Part shown: positions 8,425 to 15,474 of the stretch, piece after piece
Layout: the number at the start of each line of letters is the position of its first letter
Position numbering within the stretch: position 1 is the first letter of the stretch
Position numbers and translations under genes: made by a program
Assembly: GCF_008806755.1 (NCBI RefSeq)
Contig: NZ_WAAU01000012.1
Coordinates: forward strand, 186,220-250,219
Source of the DNA: Tenacibaculum aiptasiae
GTDB lineage: Bacteria; Bacteroidota; Bacteroidia; Flavobacteriales; Flavobacteriaceae
Length of the DNA: 64,000 nt
Reading direction: 5' to 3'
Notes under the pieces: generated by a model
The model's input: the letters and a program-made list of their open reading frames with translations, nothing else
What the model was told of the DNA's origin: nothing
Database searches by the model: none

Positions 8425-9939
8425 TTATGAAAGAGATTTTAAATACTCTATAACTCCTTTTCGTATATCAAAACTTAGCTCTGACTCTTTTGGCTCATAA
8501 ACATTAAGTACTCCTGGATTTTTGTCTGAAAGCATTGGAATATCTAATCCTCTTAATAAGTAATCTGAAAAAGCCACTTTATAAACTTTAGTATCGTTTA
8601 TTTCTTTTCCATTTATAAACCATTTACCTTCATCTTGTTTTACATTATAACGTTGTAGGTATGCTCCTGTTCCTACTGCATTAAGACCATAATCTAAAAC
8701 TTCTTTTAATAAGCTTCCTTTTATATCAACTTTCAATACAGCTCCTCCATATGGTAATACTCTGAAAATATCTATAACGGTAACATCTCCTTTTAACTCA
8801 TCATCTATACGTACTGAACCTCCGTTTACCAAAGCACAATCTACTTTGTTATCATATGCAAAACTCATTGATTTTGTAATGATATCTCCCATATTTGTTT
8901 GTACTGTTCTTATTGGAGTTTCCCTAGCATCTAAAGGCGTTTCTGCCTTATAAACTACTTCATAAGGGTTTGGAACTATATCTTTTATTTTATTATCTAA
9001 AATCTTTTGCCATTTTTCAACAATTACATTTACTTTTTCATCAGCAACAATTTGATCATTGATTTCTTTTAATTCAGATTTAAACTCAACTTTTTTAGTT
9101 GTTGGATCGTATTCAAAACGATGTATATATGCTGTTTTAGCATTAGCATCTGCTTTTGTTATAATGACATCTCCTACTTTATCATAACTGTTTGTATGCT
9201 CATGTCCCCCCATAATTAAAGGTACATTTGGCAACATTTCAGCTATCTTTTTATCTTGCGCTAAAGAACCATGTGTTAAACCTATTACTATATCTACCTT
9301 ATCTTTAATATCATTATAAGAACGCTCTATTTCTTTGTACATGTCTCCATAGTACACATAACTTCTTGGATTTGATGGAATACATACACTTATAAAACCT
9401 ACCTTTAATTGAGTCCCATCTTCATTTTTAAACTCTTTTATAAAAGAATCTTCCAAATACTTTTTCTTTCCATCAACCATTTTATGAAAATACTCATGTT
9501 TTCCATCTACATTATGTAAAACATTTGCTGATATCCAGTCAAACTTACTTTCATTAAGTCTTTCTTGTAAGTTTTTATAACTCAAGTCAAATTCATGATT
9601 TCCAAATGCAACTAAATCAAAATTCATTGCATTCATTACTTCTACCATTTGTTTTCCTCTTACTCTAGTTCCATCTACTTTCATTGTACCTATTAAAGAA
9701 GGGTTTAAAAAATCACCAGCCAGTACTAGCATTACATTTTTGTCATCCTTTAATAAGTTTTGATGTACCGTTTCTACTCGTGCCATTCCACCATACTTTC
9801 CTCCTTGGATAGGTGCTATTTCATAAACATCATTTAGTTGTAAAATTGTAAACTTAGTTTTAGCAGTTTCTTTTTTTGAAGCGCAACTAATCATAATAAC
9901 AGCTAATGCTGCTACCATTAAATATTTAATTTGTTTCAT
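8425..9939 (-). CDS. UshA-like 5'-nucleotidase / metallophosphatase lipoprotein
   Basis: Periplasmic or surface enzyme of 504 residues that should hydrolyse nucleoside phosphates or related phosphoesters. Lipobox MISC (Cys19). The N-terminal calcineurin-like domain (residues 28-300) shows the two-metal motifs LQLNDVYE (Asp37), AGDFLNPS, FGNHEFD, GLTHG and GGHEHT. The usual D-x-H of the first motif reads D-V-Y, a variant seen in this branch. The C-terminal 5'-nucleotidase domain (about 320-500) has VNGGSVRIDDELKGD and VLPYGG. Both domains are on one chain of normal length. The adjacent gene follows by 18 bp. Exact substrate unknown; phosphate or nucleoside scavenging is the family role. Confidence 0.88.
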   Translation of the reverse strand: MKQIKYLMVAALAVIMISCASKKETAKTKFTILQLNDVYEIAPIQGGKYGGMARVETVHQNLLKDDKNVMLVLAGDFLNPSLIGTMKVDGTRVRGKQMVEVMNAMNFDLVAFGNHEFDLSYKNLQERLNESKFDWISANVLHNVDGKHEYFHKMVDGKKKYLEDSFIKEFKNEDGTQLKVGFISVCIPSNPRSYVYYGDMYKEIERSYNDIKDKVDIVIGLTHGSLAQDKKIAEMLPNVPLIMGGHEHTNSYDKVGDVIITKADANAKTAYIHRFEYDPTTKKVEFKSELKEINDQIVADEKVNVIVEKWQKILDNKIKDIVPNPYEVVYKAETPLDARETPIRTVQTNMGDIITKSMSFAYDNKVDCALVNGGSVRIDDELKGDVTVIDIFRVLPYGGAVLKVDIKGSLLKEVLDYGLNAVGTGAYLQRYNVKQDEGKWFINGKEINDTKVYKVAFSDYLLRGLDIPMLSDKNPGVLNVYEPKESELSFDIRKGVIEYLKSLS

Positions 9940-9957
9940 TAAGTATGTTTTTATTAA

Positions 9958-10779
9958 TTACCTTTTAGGTTTGTAATGTAAGTATTTACGAGTGTTTTTC
10001 CTTATCATTCTTCTATATTCTACTAACTCTGGAAATTGATAAAAGAAATTTATTTTTTTATGAGCAATTGTACGAGGCTTTCTAATTTTTGGTCTAAGCA
10101 CAAAAGCTGTCCAGCTTTCTACAATATCTTCTTCTGGGCTTTCTGCAGCATAGTCTGTAACAAACTCTGTACGATTATTATCATACAAATCGTATAATTT
10201 CTCTACACAATTAGCTTCTGTATAACAATATTTTTTTTGAATAGTATCCCAACTATCTAATAATCTACCTTTCCAAAACAAATTAACAAACCTATTAATA
10301 TAGCTATTTTTATATGCTTCTCCTTCTAAAGTTAAATATAACTCTCCTTCTTCTTGAGTTGCTTTAGTGGTAGGTCTTATCTGTGTTCTATTTAAAGTCA
10401 ATAAATGTCCAAATTCATGTACCATAGTATAGACAGACTCGTGAAGTCTCCTTCTATCTTTTGTTTTAAGATTTACATCTTGAACATCTATTTCTAATTG
10501 CCACTTATCATTTCTAGAGTTTAAAGACACTAACGCTCCTGTTTTTTCATCAATCCCATCAGTCATTAAAACAATACGTTTAATATATTTTTTGGTTAAT
10601 TTTTGAGGAAAAATTCGGTTAAATTCATTCCAATAATAACTAGCTAATTCGTTTTTACTTGATTTATTTTTTAATAAAACCCCATTTTTAATATGCCATA
10701 CACCTATTCTTCTATCAGTTTTTGCCTGATAGAATGTAAAAAAAAAGAAAAAAAGAGTTAATATTTTAATTTTCATCAT
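9958..10779 (-). CDS. Secreted putative zinc metallopeptidase (HEFGH)
   Basis: 273 residues with a hydrophobic signal peptide to about residue 19. Contains MVHEFGHLL with the zinc-binding HExxH at residues 121-125. About 100 residues later comes TDYAAESPEEDIVESWTAF, which resembles the E-D-x-x-E segment that supplies a third ligand in gluzincin-like putative zinc-binding peptidases of Bacteroidota. Two Cys (YCYTEANC) may form a disulfide. The C-terminus is Arg/Lys-rich. I do not recognise a characterised family member, and substrate is unknown. The gene begins 3 bp from the HMG-CoA lyase stop and 18 bp before the nucleotidase gene, so the three may be co-transcribed. That order says little about its job. 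Confidence 0.7.
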   Translation of the reverse strand: MMKIKILTLFFFFFTFYQAKTDRRIGVWHIKNGVLLKNKSSKNELASYYWNEFNRIFPQKLTKKYIKRIVLMTDGIDEKTGALVSLNSRNDKWQLEIDVQDVNLKTKDRRRLHESVYTMVHEFGHLLTLNRTQIRPTTKATQEEGELYLTLEGEAYKNSYINRFVNLFWKGRLLDSWDTIQKKYCYTEANCVEKLYDLYDNNRTEFVTDYAAESPEEDIVESWTAFVLRPKIRKPRTIAHKKINFFYQFPELVEYRRMIRKNTRKYLHYKPKR

Positions 10780-10782
10780 TTA

Positions 10783-11640
10783 TTAAAAAACTTCTAACGC
10801 TTTATTATAGGCGCTTTCAAAACTCATTGGTTTAATATTTGTTTCAACCTTTTCAGCTGTAAAGTATGATAATAATTTTTCTGTTGGCATATTACCTGTC
10901 AACTCGTCTTTTGCCATTGGACAACCACCATATCCTTTAATTGCTCCGTCAAAACGGCGACAACCAGCTTTGTATGCACTACTAACTTTTTCGTGCCATT
11001 TTGTTGGTGTTGTATGTAAATGAGCTCCAAATTCAATTTGCGGATAACTAGGAATTAAATTTGAAAATAAATAATCTATATCTTCTGGTGTTGAGCTTCC
11101 TATTGTATCTGATAACGATAAAATCTTAACACCTAACTTAGATAATTTCTCTGTCCACTCTCCTACTATGTCTACATTCCATGGATCTCCATATGGGTTT
11201 CCAAATCCCATAGACAAATATGCTACAACTTCTTTATTTGTCCTATTTGCTATAGCCAATACTTCCTTTAACGTATCTATTGACTGTTCTATTGTCTTAT
11301 GTGTGTTTCGCATCTGAAAATTTTCAGATATTGAAAAAGGATACCCTAAATAATCAATTTCTTTAAATTGTGATGCATCATTTGCTCCTCTAACATTTGC
11401 TACAATTGCTAATAATTTACTTCTAGTTGTAGACAAATCTAACATTGATAAAACCTCTGCCGTATCTCTCATTTGAGGAATAGCTTTAGGCGATACAAAG
11501 CTTCCAAAGTCTATTGTATCAAAACCTACTTTTAACAATGAATTGATATATTTTGCCTTCAACTCTGTTGGAATAAAGTGACTTTTAATTCCTTGCATTG
11601 CGTCCCTAGGGCACTCTATAATTTTAACACTGTCAATCAT
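10783..11640 (-). CDS. mvaB: Hydroxymethylglutaryl-CoA lyase
   Basis: Cytoplasmic enzyme that splits HMG-CoA into acetyl-CoA and acetoacetate, the last step of leucine degradation. At 285 residues it is of family length. The DRE-TIM barrel start reads IIECPRDAMQGI; most family members have PRDGLQ, and the catalytic Arg-Asp is kept. GAHLHTTPTKW carries the metal-binding His pair. GAIKGYGGCPMAKDELTGN is the C-terminal signature with the catalytic loop Cys. The ATG at 11640 is preceded by a TATATTTG -7 box so closely that the mRNA should be nearly leaderless. Other leucine-degradation genes are not in the window. Confidence 0.93.
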   Translation of the reverse strand: MIDSVKIIECPRDAMQGIKSHFIPTELKAKYINSLLKVGFDTIDFGSFVSPKAIPQMRDTAEVLSMLDLSTTRSKLLAIVANVRGANDASQFKEIDYLGYPFSISENFQMRNTHKTIEQSIDTLKEVLAIANRTNKEVVAYLSMGFGNPYGDPWNVDIVGEWTEKLSKLGVKILSLSDTIGSSTPEDIDYLFSNLIPSYPQIEFGAHLHTTPTKWHEKVSSAYKAGCRRFDGAIKGYGGCPMAKDELTGNMPTEKLLSYFTAEKVETNIKPMSFESAYNKALEVF

Positions 11641-11645
11641 TGTGC

Positions 11646-11653
11646 CAAATATA
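11646..11653 (-). promoter_or_regulatory. -7 box of the HMG-CoA lyase gene
   Basis: TATATTTG on the minus strand, only 5 bases before the ATG at 11640. By the usual spacing transcription would start at about 11642, giving a leader of one or two bases. No good -33 box is seen. Confidence 0.45.
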
Positions 11654-11799
11654 CATATTTTGATTCATTTTTTCCGTTGAACTTCCTTATCAATTAAACA
11701 GAAAACCAAACAACACTCAATCATCTAAAAAACAATAAGTTAAACATAAACCCCTAATGTTTTTCAAAAAAAAGTTACTTTTATTTAAAATAAACTGTC

Positions 11800-11820
11800 A
11801 CAATTTAAAAAGTAAATTGT
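11800..11820. promoter_or_regulatory. Palindrome directly before the ECF sigma gene
   Basis: Perfect inverted repeat ACAATTTA (11800-11807), AAAAG, TAAATTGT (11813-11820), ending 12 bp before the ATG at 11833. The right arm resembles a degenerate -7 element, so a dimeric regulator bound here would block the promoter; alternatively it is an RNA hairpin in the leader. The rest of the 192-bp intergenic region (11641-11832) shows nothing else I can name. Confidence 0.45.
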
Positions 11821-11832
11821 CTCTAGTATAGA

Positions 11833-12408
11833 ATGATTTCTTTGGAGTCTAAAAAAACACATATCAACCAACTAATCGAACGCTGTAAGAAAAACGATAG
11901 CACTGCTCAAATGCAGGTGTACGATGCATATTATAAAGCAATGTATAATACTGCTTATCGTATTTTGAAAGATGAGTTTGAAGCTGAAGATTTAATTCAG
12001 GAAGCTTTTTTAACTGCTTTTTCAAAGTTACATACTTTTAAAGGTGAAGTTACTTTTGGTGCTTGGCTAAAAAAGATTGTAATTAATAAGAGTTTAACTC
12101 AATTAAAAAAGAATATTCGTTACGATGAAGTAAAAATGGAAGTAGTTTCTAATTATGAAGTAGAAGATACAGCTATAGATTACAATTCTTTAAATGTTAA
12201 ACAGGTACTAGATAGTTTACAAAGTTTAAAAAGTAATTATCGAATAATCCTTACTTTAAATTTGATTGAAGGATATGATTATGAAGAAATTTCTCAAATA
12301 ATGAAGTACACCAATGAAAATGTGCGTACAACAATATCGAGAGCTAAAAAGAAATTAAAACAAGTTTTACTTGCCAATACTAATAAAACACAAGTGTATG
12401 GAGGATAA
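11833..12408 (+). CDS. ECF RNA polymerase sigma factor (first)
   Basis: Group 4 sigma factor of 191 residues. Region 2 (about 25-95) includes DAYYKAMYNTAYRIL and DEFEAEDLIQEAFLTAF, which binds core polymerase and the -10 element. Region 4 (about 130-185) includes LNLIEGYDYEEISQIM and NVRTTISRAKKKLKQ, the -35 helix-turn-helix. No extra domains. It overlaps the next gene, a single-span membrane protein, by 11 bp, a common sigma/anti-sigma arrangement. Two predicted beta-solenoid surface proteins follow, so its regulon probably concerns the cell surface. The stimulus is unknown. A 21-bp palindrome just upstream may mediate control. Confidence 0.92.
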   Translation: MISLESKKTHINQLIERCKKNDSTAQMQVYDAYYKAMYNTAYRILKDEFEAEDLIQEAFLTAFSKLHTFKGEVTFGAWLKKIVINKSLTQLKKNIRYDEVKMEVVSNYEVEDTAIDYNSLNVKQVLDSLQSLKSNYRIILTLNLIEGYDYEEISQIMKYTNENVRTTISRAKKKLKQVLLANTNKTQVYGG

Positions 12409-12928
12409 ATTACATCAATTTTTTGATGAAAATGATTTCGATATTTTCGAACCTCATTCAGGACATTCGGATCGTTTTCAAAGAAAACTTCAGCAATCTA
12501 AAAAAAATAACAAACCAACGCTATTTTGGATGAGTATAGCAGCATCTGTAATATTGGTTTTAGGTTTTTATCTTGGTAGCTACCAACAAAAAAGTTTTTA
12601 TGATTTAGCTGATGTTTCTCCTAAAATGGCCGAAGCTCAAAGCTTTTTTGTATCAACAATTAATCAGGAATTAAAAGAAATTGAACAATATAGAAGTATT
12701 GAAACAGAGTCTATTATTGAAAACTCCTTAGATGAAATCGAAGATTTAGAAGATAGATATCAAAATTTAATCAAAGAACTCTCAAACAACGACAATAAAA
12801 GACAAATTATTCAAAAATTGATTAACAATTACCAACAAAGATTGGAAATTTTAGAGAGACTTTTATTACAATTAGAATTACAAAATAACCCAGCAAAACT
12901 AGAACTTAAAGACGATGAAATTATATAA
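12398..12928 (+). CDS. Single-pass membrane protein, probable anti-sigma partner
   Basis: 176 residues from the ATG at 12398. A start 27 bp upstream is possible but lies deep in the sigma gene and adds an unlikely MPILIKHKC leader. The cytoplasmic N-terminus has a conserved-looking FEPHSGHSDRFQRKL segment. One transmembrane helix follows at about residues 43-63 (LFWMSIAASVILVLGFYLGS). The outer part (70-165) is highly charged, heptad-like and probably coiled coil. It lacks the zinc-finger HxxxCxxC of classical anti-sigmas. The role as anti-sigma rests on order and topology: 11-bp overlap with the sigma gene and 14-bp overlap with the downstream gene. Confidence 0.65.
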   Translation: MEDKLHQFFDENDFDIFEPHSGHSDRFQRKLQQSKKNNKPTLFWMSIAASVILVLGFYLGSYQQKSFYDLADVSPKMAEAQSFFVSTINQELKEIEQYRSIETESIIENSLDEIEDLEDRYQNLIKELSNNDNKRQIIQKLINNYQQRLEILERLLLQLELQNNPAKLELKDDEII

Positions 12929-13988
12929 ATTACTTTTCTTATTTTTTCTTATCCCAACTGTTTTAACAGCAAATAATGATAGGAAACACGAAAAAAGCAA
13001 AACCATTAATAAAAACTTTACGGTAAACAAAAATGCCACTTTATACATTAGTAACAAATACGGTAATTTAAACGTTACTACATGGAATGAAAATCGTATT
13101 GAAATTAAAGTAAAAATAACTGTTAAAGGTGATGACTTAAGTAATGTAGAGCAGAAATTAGAGGCTATTGATGTTCTTTTTGAATCTTCAGAAAACTTAG
13201 TCGAAGCTCGTACTAAGGTTGAAAACACCAAATCTAAATGGTCTTGGTGGGGTAAAAACAACACCAACTACAAGATAAATTACTTTGTAAAAATGCCAAT
13301 AAGCAACAATGCTGATTTAAACAACAAATATGGAAATATTGAACTATCTAGTTTAGAAGGTAAAGCTAATTTAAACTGCGATTATGGTAATATAGAGGTT
13401 GATAGACTTTTAAACAACACCAACTCTATTAGTTTAGACTATTGTGGAAATTCAGAAATCAATTATATAAAATCTGGTATTGTAAGTGCCGATTATTCTA
13501 AGTTGAGAATTGAAAAAACTGAAACTTTAAAAGTTAGTGCTGATTATTCATCTATAAAAATTGGTGAAGCTGAAAACCTTAAATTCAATAGTGATTATGG
13601 AAGTATCTCTGCTAGAAGCGTTACTAACATTACTGGTGGTACTGATTATGCAGCTGTTAAAATTGGTGACTTAAAAAAACACTTACAAATTAATACCGAC
13701 TATGGAAGTATCAGAGTTCAAAATATAATGAAAGGATTTGAGAGCGTTACAATTCATGGAAGCTATGCAGGTATCAAATTAGGGACTAGCAGTGACAATA
13801 ACTTCAAATTCAATATCGATTTAGGTTATGCTGGTTTTAACTATCCTAAAAGCAAAGTAGACATGTTTAAGAGCATTAAAAAAAGCACTAAAAAACATTA
13901 CGAAGGCACTTTTGGCAAGGGCAACTCAAACTCTGTTATTAAAGTAAAATCTAGCTATGGAGGCGTATCTTTAAAACTTAACGACTAA
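12915..13988 (+). CDS. Secreted DUF4097-like beta-solenoid protein
   Basis: 357 residues with a signal peptide to about residue 19 (LTANND). From about residue 125 to 310 the chain consists of short repeats of about 20 residues centred on [ND]-x-[DK]-Y-[GSA]-x-[IVL], for example NKYGNIEL, CDYGNIEV, ADYSKLRI, ADYSSIKI, SDYGSISA, TDYAAVKI, TDYGSIRV and GSYAGIKL. This pattern predicts a right-handed beta-helix like those in DUF4097 and polymer-forming adhesin families. No enzyme motif is visible. The start codon lies inside the preceding membrane protein gene, so it is the third gene of the sigma operon. Its 3' end overlaps the convergent YhhN gene by 11 bp. Function unknown; a surface or periplasmic sensor or adhesin is possible. 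Confidence 0.75.
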   Translation: MKLYKLLFLFFLIPTVLTANNDRKHEKSKTINKNFTVNKNATLYISNKYGNLNVTTWNENRIEIKVKITVKGDDLSNVEQKLEAIDVLFESSENLVEARTKVENTKSKWSWWGKNNTNYKINYFVKMPISNNADLNNKYGNIELSSLEGKANLNCDYGNIEVDRLLNNTNSISLDYCGNSEINYIKSGIVSADYSKLRIEKTETLKVSADYSSIKIGEAENLKFNSDYGSISARSVTNITGGTDYAAVKIGDLKKHLQINTDYGSIRVQNIMKGFESVTIHGSYAGIKLGTSSDNNFKFNIDLGYAGFNYPKSKVDMFKSIKKSTKKHYEGTFGKGNSNSVIKVKSSYGGVSLKLND

Positions 13989-14637
13989 TTTTCTTTCGTT
14001 CAATCATAGATACACAAATTAAGTAACGTGCTACATAATACATAGTTGTATAAACAATTACATAAATCATATTATAATCTAGAAATTTATTAAAAGCTAT
14101 TAAAACATCTGCGGTTACAATAAGTAAAACACCAAATAAAAAGAACTTACTTCTTTTATTCATTTCATTTAAATAATTGAAAAAAGATAAACCTATTATT
14201 ATTGCAGAAGTGATACCTAGTAATATAAACGAAATAGAAATTTCTTGAAGATATGGTTTTAACAACACAAAAATAGTTGTAAATAATAGCAAACTAGGAA
14301 TTACATAGATTAATAACATTTTGGGTTTTGTTCTAAACAATGCTCTTCTAGATAAAATAATATACAAAAATCGATTGGCTAGTAGTAAATAAATGCCAAG
14401 CATCATAAAAGCATCATCGAAAATTAGAAATGTATCGGATGCTATAGAGTTCATTAAAACTAATAAATAGAAATAATTAATTTTTTTTGAAGAACTCAAA
14501 TACAAAAAAGATAAGAACATTAATGAGAAAATTTTGATAATCATCTCAGTAATTGAATTGCCCGTGTCAATAAAGAACAAAGAGACAATACATGCTAAAA
14601 AATAAGCAACACTATATAAATTGATTTTTTGGGGCAT
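13978..14637 (-). CDS. YhhN family membrane protein (lysoplasmalogenase-like)
   Basis: Integral membrane protein of 219 residues with about eight hydrophobic helices. The start MPQKINLYSV at 14637 is preferred: a longer reading from 14730 would overlap the divergent GIN gene and add an atypical N-terminus. The helices contain SDTFLIF, ANRFLYIIL and TADVLIAFNKF, consistent with the YhhN/TMEM86 family, whose characterised members cleave the vinyl-ether bond of lysoplasmalogens. Whether this bacterium makes plasmalogens cannot be seen. It is encoded opposite to the sigma operon, between the two beta-solenoid genes, and its stop lies inside the end of the DUF4097-like gene. Confidence 0.75.
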   Translation of the reverse strand: MPQKINLYSVAYFLACIVSLFFIDTGNSITEMIIKIFSLMFLSFLYLSSSKKINYFYLLVLMNSIASDTFLIFDDAFMMLGIYLLLANRFLYIILSRRALFRTKPKMLLIYVIPSLLLFTTIFVLLKPYLQEISISFILLGITSAIIIGLSFFNYLNEMNKRSKFFLFGVLLIVTADVLIAFNKFLDYNMIYVIVYTTMYYVARYLICVSMIERKKISR

Positions 14638-14680
14638 ATAAAACTTAAATATAACCAATTTTAACTTTAAAATACACAAA

Positions 14681-15406
14681 ATGAAAAAACAACTTATTAC
14701 AACTCTTATAATTTTACTTTCACTTAACATTAACGCTCAAAGTTGGTGGAATTCTAAAAAAATAAAAGGTAACGGAAACGTAGTTACTAAAACAAGATCT
14801 ATTAGCTCTTTTGATAGAGTAAGCGTTGGTGGTTCTTTTGATGTAAACTTAGTAGCTGGAACTGAAGGAAAAATAACCATTAAAGGAGAATCTAATATAA
14901 TTCCTTATATAGAAACTGAGGTAAAAGGTGGTAAATTAAAAATCCAATTTAAAGAAAACACAAATATTAGAACTACAAGAAAATTAGTAGTAACTGTTCC
15001 TTTTGAAAGAATTAGAGCTGTTTCATTAGGAGGTTCTGGTAATGTACGAGTACAAAAAAGAATGAAAGCTGACGATGCCTCTTTTAACATTGGTGGTTCT
15101 GGAAACATCTCTGCTGATGTTGATGCGAATACTGTAAAAGCTTCTATTGGAGGTTCTGGAAACATTAGATTAAAAGGTAAAACGGATAACTTTAAATGTT
15201 CTATTGCTGGATCAGGTAGTGTAAAAGCTTACGATTTAGATGCGAATACTTTAAAAGCTAGTATTGCTGGATCTGGAAGTGTACAAACTAGTGTAAGCTC
15301 TAAAATTAAAGCTAGTGTCGTAGGATCTGGTAGTGTTTACTATAAAGGAAACCCTAAAATTGACAGCAACTCTATTGGTTCTGGTGATGTTATTGACAGA
15401 AACTAA
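14681..15406 (+). CDS. GIN domain (DUF2807) secreted protein
   Basis: 241 residues, signal peptide cleaved after about residue 19 (NINAQ). The body is a head-GIN domain: ISSFDRVSVGGSFDVNL, then a beta-solenoid with repeats of about 20 residues, each with a G-G-S-G-[NS]-[VI] or A-G-S-G-S-V turn (LGGSGNVRV, IGGSGNISA, IGGSGNIRL, IAGSGSVKA, IAGSGSVQT, VVGSGSVYY). These domains are common in Bacteroidota and usually called putative autotransporter adhesins, with no proven function. It lies beyond the YhhN gene but in the same direction as the ECF operon, and its fold matches the DUF4097-like product, so the two may belong to one response. A strong terminator follows. Confidence 0.85.
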   Translation: MKKQLITTLIILLSLNINAQSWWNSKKIKGNGNVVTKTRSISSFDRVSVGGSFDVNLVAGTEGKITIKGESNIIPYIETEVKGGKLKIQFKENTNIRTTRKLVVTVPFERIRAVSLGGSGNVRVQKRMKADDASFNIGGSGNISADVDANTVKASIGGSGNIRLKGKTDNFKCSIAGSGSVKAYDLDANTLKASIAGSGSVQTSVSSKIKASVVGSGSVYYKGNPKIDSNSIGSGDVIDRN

Positions 15407-15433
15407 AAGTTTATTTTTATAATAATAAGAAGA

Positions 15434-15470
15434 AGAAAAGCCGCTAAAAATAGCGGCTTTTCTTTTTTTT
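15434..15470. terminator. Terminator between GIN gene and valS
   Basis: A 13-bp stem AGAAAAGCCGCTA (15434-15446) / TAGCGGCTTTTCT (15451-15463) with an AAAA loop and a T-run to 15470. It ends the GIN transcript. The reverse complement also has a pyrimidine-rich tail and can end valS, whose stop is at 15475. Confidence 0.9.
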
Positions 15471-15474
15471 ACTT

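Noticed and set aside
11633..11648. TTGGCAC-N5-TTGA on the minus strand over the HMG-CoA lyase start codon, a formal sigma-54 match
   Set aside because: It spans the start codon and its TTGGCAC is the tail of a good TATATTTG -7 box. It shows that such matches can arise by chance and lowers confidence in the 18158 and 29687 elements.
12899..13267. Long open frame on the minus strand within the DUF4097-like gene
   Set aside because: No family features; it is the complement of a gene with clear signal peptide and repeats. The same applies to other opposite-strand frames inside valS, the aminotransferase and PUL genes.
14638..14730. Longer YhhN start
   Set aside because: Overlaps the divergent GIN gene; MPQKINLYSV at 14637 fits the family better.
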